Source: Bacteroidales bacterium UBA4866 (lineage in GTDB: Bacteria; Bacteroidota; Bacteroidia; Bacteroidales; P3). From it: a stretch of DNA of 28,387 nucleotides. The notes below the pieces were generated by a model. It did not search any database, had not been told where the DNA came from, and saw only the letters and a list, made by a program, of their open reading frames with translations. Position numbers and translations under genes: made by a program. The stretch lies in assembly GCA_002399565.1 (NCBI GenBank), contig DHDW01000033.1, positions 6,067-34,453 of the forward strand. The letters are read 5' to 3'. This document shows, piece after piece, positions 21,411 to 28,387 of the stretch; position 1 is the first letter of the stretch; every line of letters starts with the position of its first letter.

Positions 21411-21920
21411 ATGAAAGATATATCAGAATTAATAAGAGAGATAGTAAAAGGAAGTTTGCCTTTGGTTTGTGATTTTGGAACAGTAACTAAGCTTGCTGAG
21501 GGTTCTTTCCTTTGTGATTTAGAAATTGAAGGGAAATCACCTGTTCAAGATGTGAGATTATTTTGTGGCGATTACAATTCTGATGCAAAAGGTGGTGGTA
21601 TTGTTGTTATTCCCGAGGTTGGAGCTCAAGTGTTGGTTATTTTCTTTTCTAAGACTGTTGCTTTTATGCTTCAATGTTCAAAGGCTAAACAAATTGTTTT
21701 TAATGGTGGTGAAAATGGAGGTTTGGTTAAAATACAGGAACTAACCGATAAAATTAATGAGCTGGTGGATTGGTGCAAAAACCACACCCATACAAACGCT
21801 ACGTTTTCAGGAACCATTAATGGAGTGCCAGCTACAGGAGCAATTACTATTCCTGCTCCCTTAGAACCACCAAAAGAAATGAATAAAGATGATTACGAAG
21901 ATATAACAGTAATACATTAA
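21411..21920 (+). CDS. Baseplate spike protein, Mu gp45-like
   Basis: The 169-residue protein has an OB-fold-like N-terminus (SLPLVCDFGTVTKLAEGSFL; then RLFCGDYNSDAKGGGIVVIP, PEVGAQVLVIFF) and a C-terminal spike. The motif CKNHTHTNATFSG, with two His separated by one residue, matches the metal-binding tip of Mu gp45 and P2 gpV. The C-terminus is Pro and acid rich (PAPLEPPKEMNKDDYEDI). It pierces the outer membrane on sheath contraction. Shorter than Mu gp45 (197), but both core parts are seen. Confidence 0.85.
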   Translation: MKDISELIREIVKGSLPLVCDFGTVTKLAEGSFLCDLEIEGKSPVQDVRLFCGDYNSDAKGGGIVVIPEVGAQVLVIFFSKTVAFMLQCSKAKQIVFNGGENGGLVKIQELTDKINELVDWCKNHTHTNATFSGTINGVPATGAITIPAPLEPPKEMNKDDYEDITVIH

Positions 21921-21925
21921 TTGCA

Positions 21926-22210
21926 ATGAATGATTTTTTAATTGTAGATGGTGATTTAGCTGTGGAGAATGGCGATTTTAGGATTGGTGATGGAAGACTG
22001 GATTTGGTTGAAAGAATTGCAGTTGCAAATAAGGGTGAATTTAAGATGTCACCTCAGAGTGGTTGCGGATTAATTACTGTTTTGGGTGGAAATACAAGTT
22101 CTGGTAATGCCTTTAAAGTGGCTTTAATTGAAGATTTACAAAGGAATGGTGTTGAATATGACAGTATAGAAATGACTGATGAGGGATTTCAAATTAAACT
22201 AAAGGATTAA
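21926..22210 (+). CDS. Baseplate wedge protein, Mu gp46 / gp25-like
   Basis: The 94-residue protein follows the spike gene and precedes the J-like gene, the place of Mu gp46 (T4 gp25 family). It has FLIVDGDLAVENGDFRIGDG, LVERIAVANKGEFKMSPQSG and CGLITVLGG, followed by a helix ending in EDLQRNGVEYDSIEM. The 'G.F......G.....L.G' pattern of baseplate gp25-like proteins can be traced. It is the point in the wedge from which sheath growth starts. It lies 5 bp after the previous stop codon. Confidence 0.75.
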   Translation: MNDFLIVDGDLAVENGDFRIGDGRLDLVERIAVANKGEFKMSPQSGCGLITVLGGNTSSGNAFKVALIEDLQRNGVEYDSIEMTDEGFQIKLKD

Positions 22211-22215
22211 AGAAA

Positions 22216-23013
22216 ATGGCAAGTTTAGCTGAAATAAAGAAACAACTGACTGATGAGTGGATGGCTAACGAAACTGTCCAACAAAAATATGGTTTTGTTG
22301 CTGGAGATAATTTTGATGATAAATTTCGTCCTGCCAGTATTGCTAATATTATCTTTTATATTGTTGCTTATATTGTTTGGCTTCGTGAAACAGCATTGGA
22401 GAGTTGGAGAAGTGATGTTGACGCTACTGCATTAGCTACTCGTTATGGTACTAAGGAATGGTGGCATAAGATTGCTCTTGCTTGGCAGGATGGGGACATA
22501 ACTTCGGTAATTGATGGTGGTGTTAGTTATGCTACTATTGATGAGACTAAAAGAAAGATTACTTACTGTGCCGTTAGAGAGGAAGGAAGAACATTGTACC
22601 TAAGAGTTGCTTGTGGAAGTGCAGGTAATTTATTCTCATTGACTGCTGAGGAATTAGCAAGATTTCAATCATATCTGAATGATGTGAAGCCTTTGGGTGT
22701 AAGAGTTATTGCTTATTCTTATAATGCTGATAATGTTACTATAGCTGCTGATATTTATTATGATGGAGAGGTTAGTGTTGCTGGTGTTGATGTTGAAGTC
22801 AAAAGGGTAATTGATGAGTATCTTTCTTCAATTATTTTTGGTGGAGATATATATGTAAGCAAAATGGTAGATGTCATACAGTCAGTAAAAGGTGTTGTTG
22901 ATGTCCACAATTTGAAGTTAAATGCTGGCAGTGGTTGGCAGACACGAAAGTTAACTCCTAATGCTGGGTATGTTAAGGTTACGGGCTATGGTTTAATATA
23001 TAAAGTTGAGTAG
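22216..23013 (+). CDS. Baseplate wedge protein, Mu gp47 / gpJ-like
   Basis: The 265-residue protein has an N-terminal helical region (IKKQLTDEWMANETVQQKYG, WLRETALESWRSDVDAT), a central TLYLRVACGSAGNLFSLTAE and the C-terminal IDEYLSSIIFGGDIYVSKMV, VIQSVKGVVDVHNLKLNAG. The last part, with 'I...G......I...I..V.GV....L', is characteristic of baseplate J proteins. It forms the wedge with the gp25-like partner. Length is shorter than Mu gp47 (about 350). Confidence 0.85.
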   Translation: MASLAEIKKQLTDEWMANETVQQKYGFVAGDNFDDKFRPASIANIIFYIVAYIVWLRETALESWRSDVDATALATRYGTKEWWHKIALAWQDGDITSVIDGGVSYATIDETKRKITYCAVREEGRTLYLRVACGSAGNLFSLTAEELARFQSYLNDVKPLGVRVIAYSYNADNVTIAADIYYDGEVSVAGVDVEVKRVIDEYLSSIIFGGDIYVSKMVDVIQSVKGVVDVHNLKLNAGSGWQTRKLTPNAGYVKVTGYGLIYKVE

Positions 23014-23015
23014 GT

Positions 23016-23477
23016 ATGAATTGGGACTCTCTAATTAAATTATTATTGCCTATAAGATTGAGGGCTGCAAAGCTATTGATTGCATTCTTGTTAGCTTTGA
23101 CAAAAGTTACCAGGAGCAAGTTTGATAGTGATTTTACTTGGGTTCAAAATCTGATAATAGATTTAAAATATACTTCTCAGGTTCAAGCTATGGTTCAACT
23201 TCTGCCTGATAAGTTTGATCCAGTAAGTAGAACAATTGAAATTGAGGATGGAACTGATGGGAATGTATCTATATGCAGCAATGGTGATGAAGATATTGAT
23301 TACAGGGTAATTGCTGGAGAGAATGAGAATGTTTTTTTTGGGATAAATGACGAAGACACAAGCGTTGGACAGGATTTTATTGTGAAAGTTCCAATGTATG
23401 TGGATAAAGACATTATAAGAGTATTTATTAAAAGATATGCCTTTGCAGGTGTTGGTTTTTCTGTTGTGGATTTATAA
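23016..23477 (+). CDS. Putative tail/baseplate protein (Mu gp48 position)
   Basis: The 153-residue protein is placed after the J-like gene, where Mu encodes gp48 (gpI family in P2). It has a hydrophobic N-terminus (LIKLLLPIRLRAAKLLIAFL), a helical NLIIDLKYTSQVQAMVQLL and a beta-rich end VPMYVDKDIIRVFIKRYAFA. I do not see a clear gp48 motif, so the call is positional. It might anchor the fibre network to the wedge. It starts 2 bp after the J-like stop codon. Confidence 0.5.
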   Translation: MNWDSLIKLLLPIRLRAAKLLIAFLLALTKVTRSKFDSDFTWVQNLIIDLKYTSQVQAMVQLLPDKFDPVSRTIEIEDGTDGNVSICSNGDEDIDYRVIAGENENVFFGINDEDTSVGQDFIVKVPMYVDKDIIRVFIKRYAFAGVGFSVVDL

Positions 23478-23497
23478 AGAATTAATTTTAAAAATAT

Positions 23498-24028
23498 ATG
23501 AAACAAATTGTTGATGTTGGAACAAGGCAGATTCAGCCTAAAGATTTGAGCTTTCTTAGTGAGGCAGATTTTGGAATTATAAAAGCTTTGGGTGGAGCCA
23601 TATTGTTAATGAGTGGTTATTTGGAGAGTGATGCTGTTATACTTAGTGGATTAAAAGTTGATACAACTTATAAGCCAGGATTACCAAGAACCTGTAAGAT
23701 TAGTGCTGGAGTGGTTTTGTATAATGGGAACTTGTATTCTGTGGATGCTGTAGAATTTTCAATTAATGCTGCTGAAGAAGCTAATAATTTAGTGCTCGCA
23801 CTCAATCCTGAAGCTACAATTGCTCCTCCTTCTCCTGTGTATGATAAGGATTTGAGCAAGACAAAAAACGCACACTTAGAGTGGAAAGGCTATGTGTCTT
23901 TCAATCAAAATTTGGTTGATTTGGCTTGGAGGTTTTCTGCGTTAAACAATAGTTCTACATACCCAATCCTTAAAAGAATATATGAATATCAAAAAGTGCA
24001 AACAGAACCTGTTGCAATAGGTAATTAG
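23498..24028 (+). CDS. Putative tail protein linking baseplate and fibre
   Basis: The 176-residue protein is not recognised. It opens with KQIVDVGTRQIQPKDLSFLS and has the strand-rich core CKISAGVVLYNGNLYSVDAV; the phrase 'I..G.V...G.LY' is frequent in tail-fibre base domains of Bacteroidota phages. It lies between baseplate and fibre genes, so it likely helps attach the fibre. The ATG is 20 bp after the previous stop with an A-rich leader; its stop is 1 bp before the next gene. Confidence 0.5.
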   Translation: MKQIVDVGTRQIQPKDLSFLSEADFGIIKALGGAILLMSGYLESDAVILSGLKVDTTYKPGLPRTCKISAGVVLYNGNLYSVDAVEFSINAAEEANNLVLALNPEATIAPPSPVYDKDLSKTKNAHLEWKGYVSFNQNLVDLAWRFSALNNSSTYPILKRIYEYQKVQTEPVAIGN

Positions 24029-24029
24029 T

Positions 24030-24338
24030 ATGAGAAAGATTGTTGCATTACCTGGACAGAGTATTTTGGATATATCATTACTTTATTGTGGGGATATTTC
24101 ATTTGCTTGGGATATTGCCAGGACTAATGCTATTCCTCTGACGGCAACTTTTGAAAAGAATACAACTTTGTCTATTCCTGATGATATGAATAATGTTGCT
24201 AAGGTTTTTAAGCAAGAAAAGGTTGTTTTTGCTACAGGGATTATAGATGATACCCCATTAGATGTCCAGTGGTTATTAGAGAGTGGTTATTGGAATGATG
24301 CAGCTTATTGGAATGATGCTGCAATATGGAATGAATGA
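24030..24338 (+). CDS. LysM-like small tail protein with tandem YWNDAA repeats
   Basis: The 102-residue protein has an N-terminal part that reads like a LysM domain (VALPGQSILDISLLYCGDIS, then WDIARTNAIPLTATF and LSIPDDM), which in phage baseplates binds or positions peptidoglycan-facing parts. The C-terminus is a tandem hexapeptide: YWNDAA, YWNDAA, IWNE, encoded by 18-bp repeats at 24288-24305 and 24306-24323 (16 of 18 bases equal). It is 1 bp from the previous gene. LysM call is by motif, not proven. Confidence 0.6.
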   Translation: MRKIVALPGQSILDISLLYCGDISFAWDIARTNAIPLTATFEKNTTLSIPDDMNNVAKVFKQEKVVFATGIIDDTPLDVQWLLESGYWNDAAYWNDAAIWNE

Positions 24339-24362
24339 TTTTAATGTTTAAAAGATATTTAT

Positions 24363-27300
24363 ATGGCAATTAATAATGTAATAAATGGAGAGGCTGCAAG
24401 CAGCGTAAGAGAAAAAATAAATCAAGCAATTAATGGTGTTAATTCCCTTAATTCTGCTGGTTATGCAACTGTGCAATACATTACTAATCTTATTGCAAAT
24501 TATTACTTAAAATCTGAGACTTATAACAAGACTGAGATAAATTCTTTAGTTAGTTCGGTTAATAAACTCGAGCCTAAATTAATTGCTTCGATAAATGAAG
24601 TTAAAGAGGCAGGTTATATATACTTGTTGCCAGTTGATAGAGTTGATAGTAACTTTTACAATGAATATTTATTCGTTAATGGAGCTCCAGAGTTAATAGG
24701 CTCATTTGGCTCGGATATAGACCTTTCGAACTATATAACCTCAGGACAATTAGCTACTGCACTTTCTGCGTATGTTACATCTACTGCTTTTAATACGGCA
24801 ATTAGCAATTTAGCTAATACCTATGTTGCTAAAGAAGCGGGGAAGAGCTTAATTGAAGATACTAAGATTGCAAAATTAGACTCATTACCAAGTTCTGTGT
24901 TTTCTCAAGCTGAAACCCAGCAAGCTATTAATACGGCTATTGAAGGGGTTAATTCAGCTGGCACAAGAGTTTCTTTTGTTAAGGAGTATAAGAATGGTAC
25001 TTTAGAGTATATTGGGGAGAATGGAGTAATTCTTCAAGATATTTATTCTAAAATGCTTGAACTAAAAGAATTGCCAGAAACTGAAAATGAAGAAAAAATT
25101 TATGATATTGCCGATGAACCAATAGGGAATAATCTCTATTTGGTTATAGATAATATCACAATCTCTGGAGGAATAGATGTATTTAGTTCGATTAACAATG
25201 ACCATTATAAATTTGATATTATCAGAGAAACTGCGACTTCTCTACCTAAAATAAAATGTACCTGTTTAATAGCAAATACTAATAATTTCACTGCAAAAAT
25301 AAAACTTTCTTATATTAAATATTTCGGAGAAAAAGTATCATTTAGTATTGAATGTGCAGATGAGGATGAGGCTAATAGTCTTGAATTATCAATTCCTCCA
25401 CTTAAGCATAATAAAGAAAATATTATTGGTTATTCATTTGACGACAATGCAATGTCGTATTATTGCGTAGGTTTTGCCGCAGTAAACAATAGACCAATAA
25501 TGTATAATCAACCTTCAACTGTATGGGGATTTTATGGGGCTAATCTTTACTATGCTAATAATTTGCCACCAGAAGAACATTTAGTAAGACTTAATAAAAC
25601 AATTGGTTATACAGATGGATGTGGTAATGAGCGAAGAATGAAGCTCGGTTATGCGATTTGGGATGGTGAATTAGATATGCTAAGAGATGGGACATCTACA
25701 AGTCAATATAGATTTATGCATCCTAAGTTAACTTGGGATGAGCTTAAGGATGTAGTAGAATATGGGAATGCGATTCAAGTTCACAATGCTCCAGAACCGA
25801 ATGGTACTGTAGATGAAATTGTTGAATCATATAAAGTTTTTCGAGATTTAGCGTTAACTCACGTTGGGAGAGGATTTAAAACAACCACTCGTCCAGATGG
25901 TAATTCTAATTATGTTTTTGCTTCTTTAGAGTTTCCGGAACATCTATGTATGGCTGTTGAAACTAATAAAGATGGTTATACACATACGCCGTATAAACCT
26001 TATGTTACCGATAATATGTATAAAATGTTGGTGACAAGAACATTTAGCGATAACGTTCAAAATTACTATAACGCAGTAGCTGCAGAAATGGCAAAACCTA
26101 AAGAAGATAGAGCTTTATTAAATTTCGCCACACATAACACTCAACAAGATTATGTAAATTTTATAGTCTATTTAAATGATACTTATGGTAAAGATGGTAC
26201 TGATGTTCTTTGGTTAACACATTTAGATGAAGTCTACGAGTATTGGTATATGCGTAAATATTCAAAAATAATAAAGAGTGTTACAGGCAATACTGCTAAT
26301 TTTGATGTTTATATACCCAAGGGTCAATATTTTTATTACCCTGAACTAACTTTTGTTACTAATCAAAATATCAGTGAGGTTAGCAATATTCACGATAAAA
26401 TTAAAGGATTTTCATTCAATCAGACTAATATGTTTAATATTAATTTAGACGCCAATTTAGTTACTTTAGCTGAAAAATACACAGCAAGATTTGAAGCTAA
26501 TCAATTGGCGATAGATAAACAAGACGCTTTATACTTCGCAAATCAGCTAAGAGCAGATTTGAAATCTTCATTTGTTGCAAGGATTAATGCCGTTGAGAAT
26601 GTGCCATTAGACTCATTAGCAATCAGTGGAGGAGATGTTGCTGATTTACTTATTGGGGAAACTACTCAATTGACAGCTGTATTTACTCCTTCAAATACAG
26701 GTCAAAGAAATGTTAAATGGGAATCTGATGATGAAGGAATTGCCACAGTTAATTCTAATGGATTAGTTACTTGTATTGGTGCAGGAGAGGCTACAATTAC
26801 ATTATCTTCAGTAGATAATGTGGAAATATCAATAACAAAAAAGATTACGTGTGTGTCGTCAAGACCTATTACTGGAATTACTATTACTGGAAATGTAAAT
26901 GGAGTTGTCAATGATACGATTCAATTATTAACTGTACTTACTCCTTCAAATACAACTCAAACAGACATTATTTGGAGCACTTCTGATAATTCACTTGCTG
27001 ATGTTAATCAAGAAGGGTTAGTATCACTTAAGGCTGAAGGAGTTGTAGACATAAGAGCTACCTCTGCTTTCTTAGAAAGTATTTTTGATGAGCATAAAAT
27101 TAGTATTATGGCAGAAGCAGTGCCTATAATTAGTATTACAGTAAACGGAAAAACTCCGCTCGAAGTAGGAAGTAATGCCCAATTTACTGTTGTATATAAT
27201 CCAACGAACACAACCGAAAGAGGAATTGTCTGGACTTCTTCTAATAATTCTGTTGCAACAGTTGATTCTAATGGTTTGGTTACTGCAGTAGGAGTTGGTA

Positions 27301-28217
27301 ATGCGACGATTACTGCTTCGTCTATAAATAGACCAATTGTACTTGGTAATAAAGAAGTTATTGTTAATGCACAAGTAATAGCAATAACAGGGTTAGAGAT
27401 AACAGGAAACACAAGTGTAAATAGTGGAAACACTTTACAACTTGGAATAAATTATACACCGTCAAATACAACTCAACAAGGAGTAACGTGGAGTTCTTCT
27501 GATGAAACAAAAGCTACAGTCAATTCAAATGGATTGGTTACGGCAATTGCAGAGGGTGCTGTTGTAATTACAGCTACATCAACTATTAATGGAGCTATTA
27601 GTGATACTCATAATATTACTATTAATGAAGTTGTGCAAACTTACCCAGAAGTCAATATAATAGGGGTAGATGCTTTTGTAGGTTTTAAGGAAGTTTATGA
27701 AGGCAAAACATATCAGGCTTGTAATACACCAGGTAATGATAATGGTTCTCAATCAAGGATTTTATATGACACTAACACTGGATTAGCATTATCTTGGTTA
27801 ATTATGAATACCTCTGAAAAAACAGCTGCTTTCGGCTCTCTTGGGGACAATTGGGGTCAGGTAGATAGTGCAAGTGTATTTACAGGTACTCCTTATAGAA
27901 ATTACAGATATGCTGGAGCTTATCAAGCCTTAAGGAATTGTTATTATGGTATTAATGTACCTAATGGTACTTATAGAATTAAAATATTATCGAGTGTTGG
28001 TTCATCAGGAAGTAATTGGGGAGTTTTAGACACCTCAGGGAATTTATCAATTAATGACTCGAATTTCTTGTTGCCAAATGTAGATGTATTTAATAACACT
28101 ACTTGGTCGACAGAGCAAGATTACATTGTAACAGATGGTAAATTATTATTTAAGTTTATAACCAATTTAAATAAATATCTTGGATTCTCTTGTATTAATA
28201 TTAAAAAGATAGCTTAA
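24363..28217 (+). CDS. Tail fibre with deacetylase-like region and four BIG2 repeats
   Basis: This 1284-residue protein ends the tail module. Residues 1-110 are helical and fibre-like (SSVREKINQAINGVNSLNSA). A region about 353-647 resembles polysaccharide deacetylases: FDD at 359-361, and histidines at 474, 500, 591 (FATHNTQQDY) and 620 (LTHLDEVYEYW) as possible metal or catalytic residues; the second His of the family's HxxxH motif is not clear. Four BIG2 Ig-like domains follow at about 752-836, 836-918, 922-1003 and 1005-1090, each with the phrase SNGLVT or a close version except the second. The C-terminal 190 residues (YPEVNIIGVDAFVG onwards) are an unknown, perhaps glycan-binding, domain. 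It likely recognises, and may trim, host surface polysaccharide. Confidence 0.8.
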   Translation: MAINNVINGEAASSVREKINQAINGVNSLNSAGYATVQYITNLIANYYLKSETYNKTEINSLVSSVNKLEPKLIASINEVKEAGYIYLLPVDRVDSNFYNEYLFVNGAPELIGSFGSDIDLSNYITSGQLATALSAYVTSTAFNTAISNLANTYVAKEAGKSLIEDTKIAKLDSLPSSVFSQAETQQAINTAIEGVNSAGTRVSFVKEYKNGTLEYIGENGVILQDIYSKMLELKELPETENEEKIYDIADEPIGNNLYLVIDNITISGGIDVFSSINNDHYKFDIIRETATSLPKIKCTCLIANTNNFTAKIKLSYIKYFGEKVSFSIECADEDEANSLELSIPPLKHNKENIIGYSFDDNAMSYYCVGFAAVNNRPIMYNQPSTVWGFYGANLYYANNLPPEEHLVRLNKTIGYTDGCGNERRMKLGYAIWDGELDMLRDGTSTSQYRFMHPKLTWDELKDVVEYGNAIQVHNAPEPNGTVDEIVESYKVFRDLALTHVGRGFKTTTRPDGNSNYVFASLEFPEHLCMAVETNKDGYTHTPYKPYVTDNMYKMLVTRTFSDNVQNYYNAVAAEMAKPKEDRALLNFATHNTQQDYVNFIVYLNDTYGKDGTDVLWLTHLDEVYEYWYMRKYSKIIKSVTGNTANFDVYIPKGQYFYYPELTFVTNQNISEVSNIHDKIKGFSFNQTNMFNINLDANLVTLAEKYTARFEANQLAIDKQDALYFANQLRADLKSSFVARINAVENVPLDSLAISGGDVADLLIGETTQLTAVFTPSNTGQRNVKWESDDEGIATVNSNGLVTCIGAGEATITLSSVDNVEISITKKITCVSSRPITGITITGNVNGVVNDTIQLLTVLTPSNTTQTDIIWSTSDNSLADVNQEGLVSLKAEGVVDIRATSAFLESIFDEHKISIMAEAVPIISITVNGKTPLEVGSNAQFTVVYNPTNTTERGIVWTSSNNSVATVDSNGLVTAVGVGNATITASSINRPIVLGNKEVIVNAQVIAITGLEITGNTSVNSGNTLQLGINYTPSNTTQQGVTWSSSDETKATVNSNGLVTAIAEGAVVITATSTINGAISDTHNITINEVVQTYPEVNIIGVDAFVGFKEVYEGKTYQACNTPGNDNGSQSRILYDTNTGLALSWLIMNTSEKTAAFGSLGDNWGQVDSASVFTGTPYRNYRYAGAYQALRNCYYGINVPNGTYRIKILSSVGSSGSNWGVLDTSGNLSINDSNFLLPNVDVFNNTTWSTEQDYIVTDGKLLFKFITNLNKYLGFSCINIKKIA
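26614..27632 (+). repeat. Four tandem BIG2-coding modules
   Basis: Modules begin near 26614, 26868, 27127 and 27376 and are each about 250 bp. Shared pieces can be seen in the DNA, for example ACTCCTTCAAATACA at 26686 and 26940 and close versions of AATGGATTAGTTAC near 26757, 27271 and 27528. The second module has lost the asparagine-glycine turn (QEGLVSLKAEG). Such repeats can expand, contract or recombine. Confidence 0.75.
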
Positions 28218-28218
28218 A

Positions 28219-28387
28219 ATGAGGAAAATATATACAATAATCATTCATTGCTCGGCTACTCCTGAAGGAAGAGCTGTCTCTGTTAGAGATATTGATAAGT
28301 GGCATAGGGAAAAAGGGTATAATGGGATTGGTTATCACTATGTAATTGGATTAAATGGTGAAGTGTGGAAAGGTAGAGATATAAATG
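28219..28387 (+). CDS. N-acetylmuramoyl-L-alanine amidase endolysin (3' truncated by window)
   Basis: The last 56 codons before the right edge encode RKIYTIIIHCSATPEGRAVS, then DIDKWHREKGYNGIGYHYVI and GLNGEVWKGRD. 'IIIHCSAT' with the zinc-binding His, 'WH..KG..GIGYHYVI' and 'G.V..GR' are the core of Amidase_2 enzymes that cut the amide link between muramic acid and peptide. The gene starts 1 bp after the fibre stop codon. The C-terminal zinc ligands lie outside the window. No holin is seen, though it could follow. Confidence 0.92.
   Translation, partial: MRKIYTIIIHCSATPEGRAVSVRDIDKWHREKGYNGIGYHYVIGLNGEVWKGRDIN

Noticed and set aside
27008-27433. Minus-strand frames across the BIG2 region
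   Set aside because: They mirror the repeat codons of the fibre and have no family features.
24363-28387. Diversity-generating retroelement or CRISPR array
   Set aside because: No reverse transcriptase, template/variable repeat pair or regularly spaced direct repeats were seen in the window.

Overview
This window is the interior of a Mu-like transposable prophage from a member of the Bacteroidota. Evidence for the host group: the DNA is AT-rich, several promoters fit the Bacteroidota pattern (TTTG near -33, TAnnTTTG near -7), translation starts are A-rich and mostly lack Shine-Dalgarno sequences, and one protein has a signal peptide typical of the phylum. Neither phage end is present. The left edge cuts the transposase gene and the right edge cuts the endolysin gene. 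No repressor gene is visible, and no host DNA is recognisable.

Layout. (1) 1-6574, plus strand: early operon with the MuA-like transposase C-terminus, a MuB-like AAA+ ATPase with an N-terminal helix-turn-helix, a second RecA-like P-loop ATPase, a GemA-like protein, a DUF4406 protein, a DUF3164 protein and many small unknown genes, two of which are paralogous CX2C-X8-C-X4-C mini-proteins. (2) 6580-7471: a single-gene unit for a secreted protein, with its own promoter and terminator, probably a moron. (3) 7443-7596, minus strand: a separate unit made of promoter, tRNA-Ser(GCU)-like RNA with a broken acceptor stem, and terminator. (4) 7601-12980, minus strand: DNA-packaging and head genes in order of transcription (small terminase, large terminase, gp36-like, portal, gpF-like, gpG-like, gp37-like). 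(5) 12981-13164: a divergent control region with two mirror-image promoters, each carrying the same 18-bp box 23 bp upstream of its -7 element. (6) 13165-24338, plus strand: a small gene, prohead protease/scaffold, major capsid protein, tail sheath, tail tube, tail-assembly chaperone with programmed -1 frameshift, tape measure and the baseplate set. (7) 24363-28387: a 1284-residue tail fibre with a polysaccharide-deacetylase-like region and four BIG2 Ig-like repeats, then a truncated amidase endolysin.

How it works together: MuA and MuB homologues replicate the phage by transposition; late genes on both strands are probably switched on together by one activator acting at the 13034-13081 boxes; the two late operons build a contractile-tailed virion; the amidase lyses the cell. 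The strongest unusual signals are the -1 frameshift site with a 22-bp hairpin placed directly after it, the tRNA-like transcription unit, and the symmetric divergent late promoter pair.
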